A stretch of DNA of 64,000 nucleotides, from assembly GCA_005239435.1 (NCBI GenBank), contig SZNP01000006.1, positions 62,001-126,000 of the forward strand. Direction: 5' to 3'. Shown piece by piece: positions 1-8,490 of the stretch (its first letter is position 1; every line of letters begins with the position of its first letter). The stretch is from Halorussus salinisoli (GTDB lineage: Archaea; Halobacteriota; Halobacteria; Halobacteriales; Haladaptataceae). The position numbers were made by a program, and so were the translations under genes. The notes below the pieces were generated by a model. It was given only the letters and a program-made list of their open reading frames with translations, was not told where the DNA came from and ran no database searches.

Positions 1-140
1 TTTCTAAGGAGTGCCTATACGTTCGTCTAGTTATTGCGAATGTTGTCTTAGGGGTTGGTGCGCGCTGTCGCGGTGCGGGGTGGTGCCGTGCGGTCTTCCG
101 TGATTCGAGCGATAGCTAGCCTCGAGTACGCTCACTCACG
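1..140. other. Non-coding left edge with GC-rich repeat-like segment
   Basis: No convincing gene here. Bases about 58-100 (gcgcgctgtcgcggtgcgg and what follows) resemble the GC-rich intergenic repeat seen again near 21010-21055, so this is probably another degenerate copy of a dispersed haloarchaeal repeat. Confidence 0.4.
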
Positions 141-156
141 AAAACGAGAAAAAAGA
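141..156 (-). terminator. T-rich terminator after the Hvo_1808-like gene
   Basis: On the minus strand the stop codon of the surface lipoprotein is followed within 10 to 25 bases by two runs of T (six T at 149-154 and four at 141-144). Oligo-T without a hairpin is the usual archaeal intrinsic terminator. Confidence 0.45.
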
Positions 157-164
157 CGAGTCGG

Positions 165-1694
165 CTACTGCTTCGGTGCCGCGCCCTGCCGAACGTCCGA
201 GAGGTCCGAGACGGTCGGCGCGTTCACGATGACGACCGTGTCGCCCTTCTGCTGAACGTAGAAGGCGTCGGCGAAGCCGTTGCCCTCGATGCGCCACGTG
301 TTCGGGCGTCCGTCTACCTTCGTGGCGTCGTTGTACTCCAGGACTTGGCGGTAGCCCTCGACGAACTCCGCGGCGTCCTGTTCGGAGTCCCAGACCGACT
401 TCCAGACGTAGCCCGTCTCGTTGGCCTTCGCCACGTCGTTGGTGTAGACGGCGAGTTTGTCGCCGTCCCACCCGGCCGAGTACGTGCTGTTGTAGTTCAG
501 CGGGTCGAACTGCCGGACCTGGTCGGTCCCCTGTTTCGTGTTGAAGAACTCCCGGGCCGGAACGATTTGAGTCTGGCCCTGACTCGGGTAGTAGGGGTAC
601 ATGAACATCGCGAAGATGCCCGCTTCGCCGACGCTACCGTAGCTCGGACGACCCTGTAGTTCGAGTCGCTCCCAACCGTTGCTGGTCCGGTCTTCGAGGT
701 CGAACTCGGCCGGAGAGTCCTTCCCGTACTTGTCGGGATGGATGACCTGCTCGGTGCTCGCGGGCGGGTTCTCGTAGAGGTCGTTGACTGCCTCCCAGCC
801 ACCGCGTTGCTGGACCCCGCGGACGAACGGCGGACCGTCGCTGTACGGTTGGAACTTGATGAGGTACGGACCGATGTTGGCGAGGTCGCCGCTGGTCCCC
901 GACCCGGAGTCGGACAGACAGTCGCCGTTCCACTCGTCCTTGCATCGCTCGGAGTAGAGGTGGTCGACGTAGTTGCCGTCGCCCTCGATGACGCCGTCCT
1001 TGGCGTTGTGGAGTTCACGCGTGGACTGGTCGAACTTCGAGAGGTTGAACTTCTGGTCCTGAAGCGCGTGGAACAGTTCCTGCGAGAGCGTAATCTCGTC
1101 GAGTTTCGGCGTCGAAGCGTTCTCCGAGACGACGACGATCTTCTCCTCGCTCGGACTGTAGAAGCCGCCGACCGACGACCCGGAGTTGCGGTTCTGGACC
1201 GCGATAGAGTCGGTCGACTCGCCGATCATGAACAGCGATTCGTACTTCACGTTGTCGAACAGTCGCCGGTCGTCGGGCGTCGAGCGGTCGTTCTGGTTCG
1301 ACCGGAACTCCTCGCGGGTCTGGATTTCGACCGGAACCCGTTCTTCGAATTCGAGTTGCCGGATTCGCTCGACGCGGGCCATCGCGCGAGCGACCGTCTT
1401 GTCGAGTTCGGTGTCGTTCAGTCCGTCCTCGGGGTTCACATCGATGGTCTCGTTGTACCAGTAGCCCGCCTCCCAACCGATGACGTCGGACTCGGGGTCG
1501 TCGGGCTTGACGACCTGTTGGCTCGATTGCTCGGTCGTCGCGTCCGACTCGGAATCGGACTGGGTCGTCTCGTCCGCCGTCGGAGGTACCGTCGTCTCGG
1601 CTGCCGTATCGGTCGTCGTCCCCGCGCCGGGGGCCTGCGAACACCCCGCGACGACGAGCATGAGAGCGACCGCGATTGCGATAGTCGTACGCAT
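165..1694 (-). CDS. Hvo_1808-like surface lipoprotein with degenerate HExxH motif
   Basis: A 509-residue exported protein. The N-terminus is a hydrophobic signal ending in a lipobox (VVAGC, Cys18), followed by a Thr/Ser/Glu-rich linker (residues 20-65) as in haloarchaeal lipoproteins anchored outside the membrane. The body (about 70-500) resembles the Hvo_1808 family of haloarchaeal surface proteins. At 205-213 it reads QELFHALQD, which aligns with the HExxH zinc-protease-like segment of relatives but has Gln in place of the first His, so any ancestral metallopeptidase activity is probably lost in this copy. Function in the family is unknown. It is divergent from the isochorismatase-like gene and followed by an oligo-T terminator, so it is likely monocistronic. 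Confidence 0.7.
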   Translation of the reverse strand: MRTTIAIAVALMLVVAGCSQAPGAGTTTDTAAETTVPPTADETTQSDSESDATTEQSSQQVVKPDDPESDVIGWEAGYWYNETIDVNPEDGLNDTELDKTVARAMARVERIRQLEFEERVPVEIQTREEFRSNQNDRSTPDDRRLFDNVKYESLFMIGESTDSIAVQNRNSGSSVGGFYSPSEEKIVVVSENASTPKLDEITLSQELFHALQDQKFNLSKFDQSTRELHNAKDGVIEGDGNYVDHLYSERCKDEWNGDCLSDSGSGTSGDLANIGPYLIKFQPYSDGPPFVRGVQQRGGWEAVNDLYENPPASTEQVIHPDKYGKDSPAEFDLEDRTSNGWERLELQGRPSYGSVGEAGIFAMFMYPYYPSQGQTQIVPAREFFNTKQGTDQVRQFDPLNYNSTYSAGWDGDKLAVYTNDVAKANETGYVWKSVWDSEQDAAEFVEGYRQVLEYNDATKVDGRPNTWRIEGNGFADAFYVQQKGDTVVIVNAPTVSDLSDVRQGAAPKQ

Positions 1695-1843
1695 TAGCTG
1701 TGACCATGACGTAGGTCTACACCGTCAAAAACCTCTTGATAGCGAGGTGAAATCAATGCAGTAACCTGAATGGGCGACGATTGCCGACGGAGGGGACCGA
1801 ATCGTCGGAAAACGTTTTTGGCCCCGAATTGCTACTTTCGAAC

Positions 1844-2416
1844 ATGAAGTTCGACCCAGATTCGACGGCAGTCGTGGTCGTGGACGTGCAGAACGGCTTC
1901 TGCCACCCCGACGGAAGCCTCTATTCGCCCGCCAGCGAGGAGGCCGTCGCCGACGTGACCGAGGTGGTCTCGGCCGCCCGCGACGCGGGCGCGTCCGTGG
2001 TCTACACTCGCGACGTTCACCCGCCCGAGCAGTTCGAGGGCAACCACTACTACGACGAGTTCGACCGCTGGGGCGAACACGTCCTCGAAGACTCGTGGGA
2101 CGCCGAACTCCACGCCGACCTCGACGTGCGCGAGGAAGACCACGTCGTCGAGAAGCACACCTACGACGCCTTCTACCGGACCGGCCTGGAAGGCCACCTC
2201 GACACGCACAAAATCGACGACCTGCTCGTCTGCGGGACGCTCGCCAACGTCTGCGTCCTCCACACCGCGGGGAGTGCGGGACTTCGGGACTACCGGCCGG
2301 TTCTGGTAGAGGACGCCCTCGGCTACATCGAGGAGGACCACAAGGAGTACGCGATAGCACATTCGGACTTCCTGTTCGGCGAACTGACGACGAAAGACGA
2401 AATCGAGTTCGAGTAG
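1844..2416 (+). CDS. Isochorismatase-family cysteine hydrolase (nicotinamidase-like)
   Basis: A 190-residue cytosolic alpha/beta hydrolase of the isochorismatase/nicotinamidase superfamily. The triad is visible: Asp14 in VVVDVQNGF, Lys104 in the EKHTYDAF segment, and Cys137 in GTLANVCVL. The conserved VxDxQxxF N-terminal strand and the cis-peptide region before the Cys are present. Length matches the family (about 180-210). It could deaminate nicotinamide in NAD salvage, but related members act on other amides, so the substrate is open. I chose the ATG at 1844, which begins MKFDPDSTAV; an upstream in-frame extension is not conserved in style. Its TAG stop abuts the convergent stop of the next gene with no gap. 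Confidence 0.8.
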   Translation: MKFDPDSTAVVVVDVQNGFCHPDGSLYSPASEEAVADVTEVVSAARDAGASVVYTRDVHPPEQFEGNHYYDEFDRWGEHVLEDSWDAELHADLDVREEDHVVEKHTYDAFYRTGLEGHLDTHKIDDLLVCGTLANVCVLHTAGSAGLRDYRPVLVEDALGYIEEDHKEYAIAHSDFLFGELTTKDEIEFE

Positions 2417-2920
2417 CTACGGGTCGAGATGAACGTGCTGGAGCGCCTGCCGGACGTGATAGTCCTTCTCCACCGGGTCTTCGACCGTGAGCGCCTCGGA
2501 GAGGTGTCGAACTACGTCCGTCCCGTCGGCCACTTCCTGCTGCTCGCTACTCGCCCGGCCCTCGGCGCTGTCGAGCAACGAGTAGACGAACTCCGACCCG
2601 ACGAAGCGGACGGTTTCGCTCCTCGAATCGTACTCGATCAGCCCCGCTTCCTCTAACTTCGGCACGTCCTTGTGATGCAGGGCGACCGAAACGTACTCGA
2701 AGTCACTGCTTTCCGTTCTGTTCGCCACGTAGTCGGCGAGGTCGGCCATCGTCGCCACGTCGTCCGACGCGTTTCGGAAGTACTGCAAGACGAGACGGCG
2801 TCGCTCCTCCGACAACGCAACCAGTGTACGGTCGAGTCGCTGTCCGGTTTCTTCGCCCGTCGTTCGGTCGTGGCGCTGTTTTTCACAGTTCAAAGTGGAG
2901 GAGATACCGTCGTCGTCCAT
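2417..2920 (-). CDS. DUF7344-like winged-helix regulator
   Basis: A 167-residue protein. Residues about 25-110 read as a winged helix of the haloarchaeal DUF7344/ArsR-like type: LVALSEERRRLVLQYF, then a helix ending in ADYVANR, then a recognition helix with VSVALHHKDVPKLEEAG and a wing LIEYDSRSETVRF. The LHHxxxPKLxxxGLIxYD pattern is typical of this family. The C-terminal 60 residues are acidic and of unknown role. It is probably a transcriptional regulator, target unknown. Start chosen at the ATG at 2920; an in-frame TTG lies 18 bases upstream. Its stop is directly back to back with that of the isochorismatase-like gene. Confidence 0.65.
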   Translation of the reverse strand: MDDDGISSTLNCEKQRHDRTTGEETGQRLDRTLVALSEERRRLVLQYFRNASDDVATMADLADYVANRTESSDFEYVSVALHHKDVPKLEEAGLIEYDSRSETVRFVGSEFVYSLLDSAEGRASSEQQEVADGTDVVRHLSEALTVEDPVEKDYHVRQALQHVHLDP

Positions 2921-3172
2921 GTCCCAACAGACGAACAACGGGAAGATGGACCTTCGCCCTCGAAACGTAGGTTACGGCGTTCGATACGTCTGTCACCGAC
3001 GAGGACTGACGCGTGTGGACGACGAAACGGGAGAGGGACGGCGGTCGTCCACGACGACTTCTGACGACCACTCGCGGAGATTTTCCGGCACGCCACCGCG
3101 AACTCGACCCGGAGTGCGCCGAGTGCGATGTTTTCCGTCAACGGAAGTCCAGAGGGAGGCGCGAACGGTCGA

Positions 3173-4060
3173 TTAGCGAGTCACGCTTATTTCGACTTCC
3201 TCGCCCACCTCGAACGCCACGTCCGGACAGACCAGTTTCGCACCGAGCGCCTCGCGCGCGAAGAAAAACGAGAGACCGGTGATCGGCGTTCCGTTCGCCA
3301 GCACCGTCAGGTCGTCCCACGCGATAGTTCGTCCCGCCGCAGTGCCGACGCGTCGACCCGCGAGCGAGACCGTCTCGTCGTGGCCGTCGCGCCGCGTTCC
3401 GCCGAGAACTCCGCCGCCGTCGTAGTGGGGAAGGCCACCGTCGAAGATTCCGTCGCCTCCGTCTCCGGCCCTTCCGCCGTCGGTGGCGATTCCTGCGAAG
3501 CACTCGCCCGGCGCGGGGTGGTCGGGCGCGTCGAGGACGGCGTAGGTGTCGCTCGCCGAGACGACCGTCCCTCGGCCGTCCCACGGAACCCCCGCGAGTT
3601 CGACGCCGGTGTCCACCTCGACCGGGAGCGACCCCGAGGCCCGGAAGGGGTTCGCGTCGGGAGACCGGAAGCCGAGATGGACGTGGTTGTCGACCCACGG
3701 AGCGAAAAAGCCCGAGCGCACCATCTCGCCGAGCGAGTCGCCGACCGCCACCTCGTCGCCGGGTTCGACTGCGGGTTCGACGTGGAGGATTCGAGCGAGG
3801 TGGTCGCCAGTGTCCACCACGACGAGGTGGTCCCGTTCGACGGCGTACGGTTTCGGGGGTGCCGAGACGGTTCGGGTGGCGACGACCTCGCCCGAGACGG
3901 GACTCGGCGCGGCGGTCTCGCGGCCATCGCCGGCGGGTCGCCAGTCGCCCTCGTGGGGATAGAGGTCGATAGCACACCCCTCGTCGTGGGCGGTGTACGG
4001 CGAGTTGTACAACGAGAACCGCGGGAAGCGTTCCAGAATCTCCGGGCCGACCGTGACCAT
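3173..4060 (-). CDS. M23 peptidase-like / duplicated hybrid-motif protein
   Basis: A 295-residue soluble protein with no signal peptide. The N-terminal half has the layout of M23 (LytM-like) metallopeptidases: HDEGCAID (His25, Asp32), then a GxV turn with an acidic strand, ILHVEP, GDEVAVGDSLGEM, and NHVHLGF (His126, His128). M23 enzymes use HxxxD and HxH as zinc ligands; here the first spacing is six residues rather than three. The last 150 residues have no recognised domain. I see no cell-wall substrate in haloarchaea, so a binding or non-peptidase role is possible. An ATG at 4117 would lengthen it by 19 residues, but the ATG at 4060 sits 28 bases from a TATA-like box shared with the divergent gene. 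Confidence 0.55.
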   Translation of the reverse strand: MVTVGPEILERFPRFSLYNSPYTAHDEGCAIDLYPHEGDWRPAGDGRETAAPSPVSGEVVATRTVSAPPKPYAVERDHLVVVDTGDHLARILHVEPAVEPGDEVAVGDSLGEMVRSGFFAPWVDNHVHLGFRSPDANPFRASGSLPVEVDTGVELAGVPWDGRGTVVSASDTYAVLDAPDHPAPGECFAGIATDGGRAGDGGDGIFDGGLPHYDGGGVLGGTRRDGHDETVSLAGRRVGTAAGRTIAWDDLTVLANGTPITGLSFFFAREALGAKLVCPDVAFEVGEEVEISVTR

Positions 4061-4082
4061 CGTTCGCACCTCGGAGACGCGA

Positions 4083-4092
4083 GGGTTTAGGT
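4083..4092. promoter_or_regulatory. Shared bidirectional TATA-like box
   Basis: The sequence ggtttaggta lies 28 bases from the ATG of the plus-strand lipoate-ligase-family gene (4116) and 28 bases from the ATG at 4060 of the minus-strand M23-like gene. Haloarchaeal leaderless genes usually have the TATA box at this distance, so one A/T patch could drive both. Confidence 0.45.
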
Positions 4093-4115
4093 ACTCCGAC
4101 TGTGAACCGTCGGAC

Positions 4116-4820
4116 ATGCGCGTACTCCGCGGCCGGGCGGCGAGTCGGGACGCCGACCGCGAAGTCGTCGCCCGACTGCTCGAACGGGCGGCCGAGGACG
4201 GCGAGGCGTCGGTCCGGGCGTGGCGACCACACCGCCAACTCGCGTTCGGGCGACGCGACTCGCGGGCCGACGACTACCACGTGGCGAAGAAGGTCGCCGA
4301 CGCCTGCGACTTCGCGCCCGTCGAGCGGTCGGTCGGCGGCCGAGCGGTCGCCTACACCGGCAACACCGTCGCGTTCGCAAAGGTCGTTCCCCTGGAGGAC
4401 ATGCGAATCGGGATGGACGAACGCTACGAGACGGTGACGAGGGCCATCCAGCGTGCGCTCTGGCGACTCGGCGTCCCGGCGAGTCGCGGCGAACCCGAGG
4501 CGAGTTTCTGCCCGGGCGACTACTCGCTCCAGCGCGACGGGAAACTCGTCGGGGTGGCCCAGCGCGTCCGGAAGAACGCGGCGCTGGTCTCGGGCGTGGT
4601 CGTCGTGCGCGACCACGAGGAAATCGGGGGCGTCCTCGACCCGGTGTACGCCGCGCTCGACGTGCCCTTCGACCCCGAATCGGTCGGGAGTATCGCCAAG
4701 GCGGGCGGCGACGGCGACCCCGAGACGGTGGCCCGGACCGTCGAGGAGTTACTGGTCGGCGACGAGGAGGCCGAAGTGGTTTCGGTTCCGGAACTCGCCG
4801 ACGCCGAAACCGCCGGCTGA
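4116..4820 (+). CDS. Lipoate-protein ligase family protein
   Basis: A 234-residue protein of the biotin/lipoyl ligase (LplA) superfamily, which attaches lipoate or related acyl groups to lysine of carrier proteins. Visible motifs: RAWRPHRQLAFGRRD near residues 30-45, a VGGRAVAYTGNT segment near 71-83 where family members bind the lipoyl-AMP, and DGKLVGVAQRVRKNA near 136-150 carrying the Lys equivalent of the family catalytic Lys. It lacks the long C-terminal accessory domain of E. coli LplA, like many archaeal single-domain members. Start at the ATG at 4116, preceded by a TATA-like box 28 bases upstream. It may serve oxoacid dehydrogenase or glycine-cleavage lipoylation, but no such gene is adjacent. 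Confidence 0.7.
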   Translation: MRVLRGRAASRDADREVVARLLERAAEDGEASVRAWRPHRQLAFGRRDSRADDYHVAKKVADACDFAPVERSVGGRAVAYTGNTVAFAKVVPLEDMRIGMDERYETVTRAIQRALWRLGVPASRGEPEASFCPGDYSLQRDGKLVGVAQRVRKNAALVSGVVVVRDHEEIGGVLDPVYAALDVPFDPESVGSIAKAGGDGDPETVARTVEELLVGDEEAEVVSVPELADAETAG

Positions 4821-4930
4821 CCTGTCTCTCGGTGACGACCGCCGGCCTCCTCTCCGATGTAGTTCCCGTCGTCGACACCGACGCCGTTCGTACACCGTCA
4901 TCTTCTGCTTCCGAGCGGACGAACCGGGAG

Positions 4931-4938
4931 CCTTAGGA
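4931..4938 (+). promoter_or_regulatory. TATA-like element for dihydroorotase
   Basis: ccttagga lies about 28-32 bases upstream of the ATG at 4963 in otherwise GC-rich sequence, fitting a leaderless transcript. Confidence 0.35.
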
Positions 4939-4962
4939 CGCCGACCCCCGAACCGACACTCG

Positions 4963-6285
4963 ATGCTCACCGTACGGAACGCGACGCTGGCCGACGGCCG
5001 ACAGGTGGACGTGCGAATCGACACGTCCGCGGGCCGCATCGCGGGGGTCGGCTCTACCCTCACCGAGTCGGGCGACTCAATCGACGCCACCGGCAAACTC
5101 CTCCTGCCGGGGATGATAGACGCGCACGTCCACTTCCGCCAGCCCGGATTCTCCCACAAGGAGACGTGGGAGACCGGGAGCAAGAGCGCGGCGGCGGGCG
5201 GCGTGACGACCGTCGTGGACCAACCGAACACCGACCCGCCGACCGTGGACGGCGAGGCGTTCGACCGGAAGGCCGACCTCGCGAACGACTCCTACGTGGA
5301 TTACGGCATCAACGGCGGCGTCACCGAGGAGTGGGACCCCGACGAACTGTTCGCCCGGCCGGTTCTCGCGCTCGGCGAGGTGTTCCTCGCGGACTCGACC
5401 GGCGACATGGGTATCGAGGAGGACCTGTTCCGGGAGGCGGTCGAGCGCGCGACCGACGAGTACCGAGTCGTCACGGTCCACGCCGAGGACGCCGACCTGT
5501 TCTCGGAGGAAGCCTGGGACCGCGACGGCGACGACTACGACGCGTGGAGCGCCTACCGAACCGCGGAGGCGGAGGCGGCCGCGGTCGAGCGCGCGGTCGA
5601 AATCGGCGCGGAGGCCGACGCCGAGATCCACGTTGCCCACACCAGCACGCCCGAGGGCGTCGATGCCGCCACGACCGGCGGCGCGACCTGCGAGGTGACG
5701 CCTCACCACCTGTTCCTCTCGCGCGACGACTACGACGAGTTGGGCACCTTCGGCCGTATGAATCCGCCGCTCCGAAGCGAGGACCGGCGGGAAGCCCTCT
5801 TCGAGCGCGTGGCCGACGGGACCGTGGACGTGGTGGCGACCGACCACGCGCCGCACACCCGCGAGGAGAAAGACGCGAGCATCTGGGACGCGCCGAGCGG
5901 CGTGCCCGGCGTCGAGACGGCGCTCCCGCTCCTGCTCGAAGAGGCCCGCAAGGGCAACCTGAGCTACGAGCGCGTCCGCGACCTGACCGCGGCCACCCCC
6001 GCCGACGTGTTCGGCCTGACCCGGAAGGGGAAGGTCGAACAGGGCCTGATGGCCGACCTCGTGCTGGTGGACCCCGACGCGAGCAGGGAGATTCGCGGCG
6101 AGGACCTCCACTCGAAGTGCGGGTGGACGCCCTTCGAGGGAATGGCTGGCGTCTTCCCCGAGCTGACGATGGTCCGCGGGAACGTGGTGTACGACAGCGG
6201 GGCGTCGGAGACGCCTCGAAGCGAAGGCGGTGCAACCGCCGACGGCGCGTTCGGTGACCCGGTCGGACGGAACGTCCGAGAGTGA
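4963..6285 (+). CDS. pyrC: Dihydroorotase
   Basis: A 440-residue amidohydrolase that interconverts carbamoyl aspartate and dihydroorotate, the third step of pyrimidine synthesis. Metal-binding motifs are present in order: DAHVHFRQPG (residues about 46-55), the PNTDPP loop, VHAED, HVAHTST, TPHHLFLS, the MNPPLR loop and ATDHAPH near the C-terminal third. These belong to the class I dihydroorotase/allantoinase group. The conserved PNTDPPT and MNPPLR substrate loops favour dihydroorotase over allantoinase. The ATG at 4963 is chosen; reading through upstream in frame runs into another gene's shadow. The last ~25 residues are a poorly conserved tail. Confidence 0.85.
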   Translation: MLTVRNATLADGRQVDVRIDTSAGRIAGVGSTLTESGDSIDATGKLLLPGMIDAHVHFRQPGFSHKETWETGSKSAAAGGVTTVVDQPNTDPPTVDGEAFDRKADLANDSYVDYGINGGVTEEWDPDELFARPVLALGEVFLADSTGDMGIEEDLFREAVERATDEYRVVTVHAEDADLFSEEAWDRDGDDYDAWSAYRTAEAEAAAVERAVEIGAEADAEIHVAHTSTPEGVDAATTGGATCEVTPHHLFLSRDDYDELGTFGRMNPPLRSEDRREALFERVADGTVDVVATDHAPHTREEKDASIWDAPSGVPGVETALPLLLEEARKGNLSYERVRDLTAATPADVFGLTRKGKVEQGLMADLVLVDPDASREIRGEDLHSKCGWTPFEGMAGVFPELTMVRGNVVYDSGASETPRSEGGATADGAFGDPVGRNVRE

Positions 6286-6819
6286 GGACTCGCCGGAACC
6301 GGTCGAACGACGGAAGTCAACGATTCGCAATCAGACGCCGAACGCCGCGTCCCGTATTTCCCCATTTGTCCGCGTTTCCCCAATCAATCGCTTCATTCGT
6401 TTCCTTCTGCGGCAGAGGATGGAAAGAGTTGCTCGAAGAGGCGCTATTATGTGAAAAGCACGTTTATATCGTATCGTCGGCGAAGACCCGCCGACTGATG
6501 CACCGCCATCCGAACTACCTAGACCAGAAGGGTACTCGTCCGCCGACGGAACCTTCGACGGGACCGCTTGCTCGGCCGTTCCCGTCGTCACTTTTCACCG
6601 ACTGTAGACCGACGAGTCGCACCGCGGTCGGCGTGAGACTCACCGCCGCTGATGACTACGTACGTCGTCGAGTCGGACCGTCAGTTACGGCCGTCAGCCA
6701 TCTCAGTAATTTTTTTAGAATCGAAAAAGATGTCTATATCAACAGTATTGCGGTCGATACACCATTCCATCGTGTTTCCGGGTAGCGCGATATCTCTCGG
6801 CGAGGCCGCTCGGCGCAGT
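6286..6819. other. Intergenic region of about 530 bases
   Basis: No supportable gene. There are two A/T-rich patches in the GC-rich background: gcacgtttatatcgtatcg near 6458-6477 and taatttttttagaatcg near 6709-6725 followed by gtctatatcaac. Both look like promoter-type A/T boxes, but no convincing coding sequence follows either one. Could hold a small RNA or a decayed gene. Confidence 0.4.
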
Positions 6820-6978
6820 TCACGCTACGCCGTCGCGGATCACCGGCGCGACGGCGTAGCCGAGCGCGCTGACCATCAGAATCGCCGGAATCGCTCGGCC
6901 GGGTTCTCGGGACACCTGCCAGACGACGAACACCAGTCCGAGCGCGACGGCGACCGCTTGACGCGTGGTCTCGTTCAT
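6820..6978 (-). CDS. Small membrane protein (two hydrophobic segments)
   Basis: A 52-residue protein beginning MNETTRQAVAVALGLVFVVW. Two hydrophobic stretches (about 9-21 and 33-46) are separated by a short charged turn REPGR, giving a hairpin in the membrane. I do not recognise a family. It lies about 100 bases downstream of another membrane-protein gene and the first ABC-transporter genes on the same strand, so it may be the last gene of that unit. An upstream in-frame start at 7056 exists but its extra residues look non-coding. Confidence 0.4.
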   Translation of the reverse strand: MNETTRQAVAVALGLVFVVWQVSREPGRAIPAILMVSALGYAVAPVIRDGVA

Positions 6979-7077
6979 CGACAGGGGTACGACGACGTTC
7001 GGCAAAATCGAACCGGTTCGTTCCACCCGACGACGGAAAACGGAGAACGTCGTCACGACGCTCGGACCGCCGGCAGT

Positions 7078-7530
7078 CTACGCCACGCTTCCGACGACCA
7101 CGGTCGCTAAACTCGCGCCGATCATCCCGCCGACGCCGACGCTCCCGAGGACCGCCATCGCCTGCCGGGAGTCGGCCTCCGTCCAGTCCGAGCGCCCACC
7201 GATGTGTCGCTGGAAGCTCTGGATGCCCCTGCCAGCGAACACCGACCCCGACCAGCCGAGAATCGAGAAGCCGAACACGAGCGCACCGACGGCGAACACC
7301 TTCTCGCTGGCGAACTGGAGCGACTCGCCCGAGACGACGAGGACCGGGACCGCGGCCCCGGCCAGTGCCACACCGAACAGGAGCGCGCGCCCGAGTCGTG
7401 CGGCGCGCTCACGGAGGGTCGGCGACTCGTCGCCGTTCGGCGTCGAGTCGCCGGGGCGTAACCCGCCCGACCGAGAGTCGCCGGGATTCGGTTCGCCGGG
7501 ACGCGATTCGTCCGAGTCGCCCGAACGCAT
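7078..7530 (-). CDS. Haloarchaeal membrane protein (DUF7268-like?)
   Basis: A 150-residue protein. Residues 1-40 are a charged Gly/Pro/Ser/Asp-rich tail with near repeats (RPGEPNPGDSRSGG, LRPGDSTPNGD). Three hydrophobic segments follow (about 47-64, 77-93 and 127-149). The short loop after the second, with GRGIQSFQRHIGGRSDWTEADSR, is likely cytoplasmic or extracellular. I think it belongs to a haloarchaeal family of unknown function (possibly DUF7268), but that name is from memory. It starts three bases after the stop of the permease gene 7534-8490, so it is probably co-transcribed with the ABC importer. Confidence 0.5.
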   Translation of the reverse strand: MRSGDSDESRPGEPNPGDSRSGGLRPGDSTPNGDESPTLRERAARLGRALLFGVALAGAAVPVLVVSGESLQFASEKVFAVGALVFGFSILGWSGSVFAGRGIQSFQRHIGGRSDWTEADSRQAMAVLGSVGVGGMIGASLATVVVGSVA

Positions 7531-7533
7531 CGG

Positions 7534-8490
7534 TCAGTCCACAGTCTCTCGCATCCGGGGGTCGAGCGCGTCTCGCATCCCGTCGCCGAGCAGGTTGAAC
7601 CCGAGGACGGTGACGGCGATGAACAGTCCGGGGAAGAACGACCACCACCAGTCGCCCGTCAGGAGTCCCTGGTTCACGCCGTTGGACAGCATCAGTCCCC
7701 ACGAGGGCGTCCCGGCCTCGGCACCGAACCCGAGGAACGAGAGCGCCGCGATGTCGATGATAGCCAGTCCGAAGTTGAGCGTCGACTGGACCGTCATCGG
7801 CGCGAGGCAGTTGGGCAGGATGTGACGGACGATGACGCGGGGGTCTTTCGCTCCGAGCGCCTCCGTGGCCTCGATGTACTCGTCTTCCAGCACCTTGAGC
7901 GCGGCACCGCGGACGACGCGGGCGAACCGCGGCGTGTACACCAGCGTCAGCGCGATGACGACCTTCCAGAGACCGGTGCCGAAGATGGCGACCAGCGCCA
8001 GCGCGAGCAGGAGACTCGGGAACGCCAACAGCACGTCCATGGTCCGCATGATGACGTTGTCGGTGAGGTCGCCGTAGTAGGCCGCCAGAATCCCGAGTCC
8101 GACGCCGAGAACCGTCGAAGCGCCGACCGTGATGGTGCCGTACTTCATCGCTAGCCACGCGCCGTAGAGAGTCCGTTGGAAGATGTCCCGGGACTGGATG
8201 TCGGTGCCGAAGGGGTAGGCCCACTGGCCGTACTCGCCGACGATGGCGGTCTTCTGGCTGAGCCAACTCGGCGGCGCGAGGTTGGGGTTCGTGCCGATTT
8301 GACTCTGCGTCACCGACGCGAGGTCGATGAACAGTCGAGCGTAGAGCGCGATCGCCACCATCACGAAGATGATGGTGAGGCCCGCGACGGCGAGGCGATT
8401 CGACAGCAGTTCGGAGAGGAACGGGGAGGCGCGGAGTCGTTCGACGACGCCGCGCTGGCCCACGTCCTCGGTTTGGGTTTCGGTACTCAT
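7534..8490 (-). CDS. ABC transporter permease (DppC-type), system 1
   Basis: A 318-residue inner-membrane permease of the peptide/nickel ABC family. The N-terminal transmembrane helix (about 33-52) is followed by a long extracytoplasmic loop, then five more helices in the BPD_transp_1 domain. The EAA coupling loop that contacts the ATPase is visible as EATEALGAKDPRVIVRHILPN (about 196-216). It forms a pair with the DppB-type permease immediately upstream, whose coding sequence it overlaps by four bases, implying translational coupling. It should work with the fused ATPase and the two binding proteins of the same minus-strand cluster. Substrate is unknown; family members carry peptides, nickel or sugars. 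Confidence 0.85.
   Translation of the reverse strand: MSTETQTEDVGQRGVVERLRASPFLSELLSNRLAVAGLTIIFVMVAIALYARLFIDLASVTQSQIGTNPNLAPPSWLSQKTAIVGEYGQWAYPFGTDIQSRDIFQRTLYGAWLAMKYGTITVGASTVLGVGLGILAAYYGDLTDNVIMRTMDVLLAFPSLLLALALVAIFGTGLWKVVIALTLVYTPRFARVVRGAALKVLEDEYIEATEALGAKDPRVIVRHILPNCLAPMTVQSTLNFGLAIIDIAALSFLGFGAEAGTPSWGLMLSNGVNQGLLTGDWWWSFFPGLFIAVTVLGFNLLGDGMRDALDPRMRETVD

Noticed and set aside
3993-4115. Upstream extension of the lipoate-ligase-family gene
   Set aside because: Codons lie over the opposite-strand M23-like gene and show no family resemblance; the ATG at 4116 has its own TATA-like box.
6282-6785. Open frames in the 6.3-6.8 kb gap
   Set aside because: Composition is not acidic-haloarchaeal, with many Arg, Phe and Ser and no recognisable domain; frames start in unrelated places.
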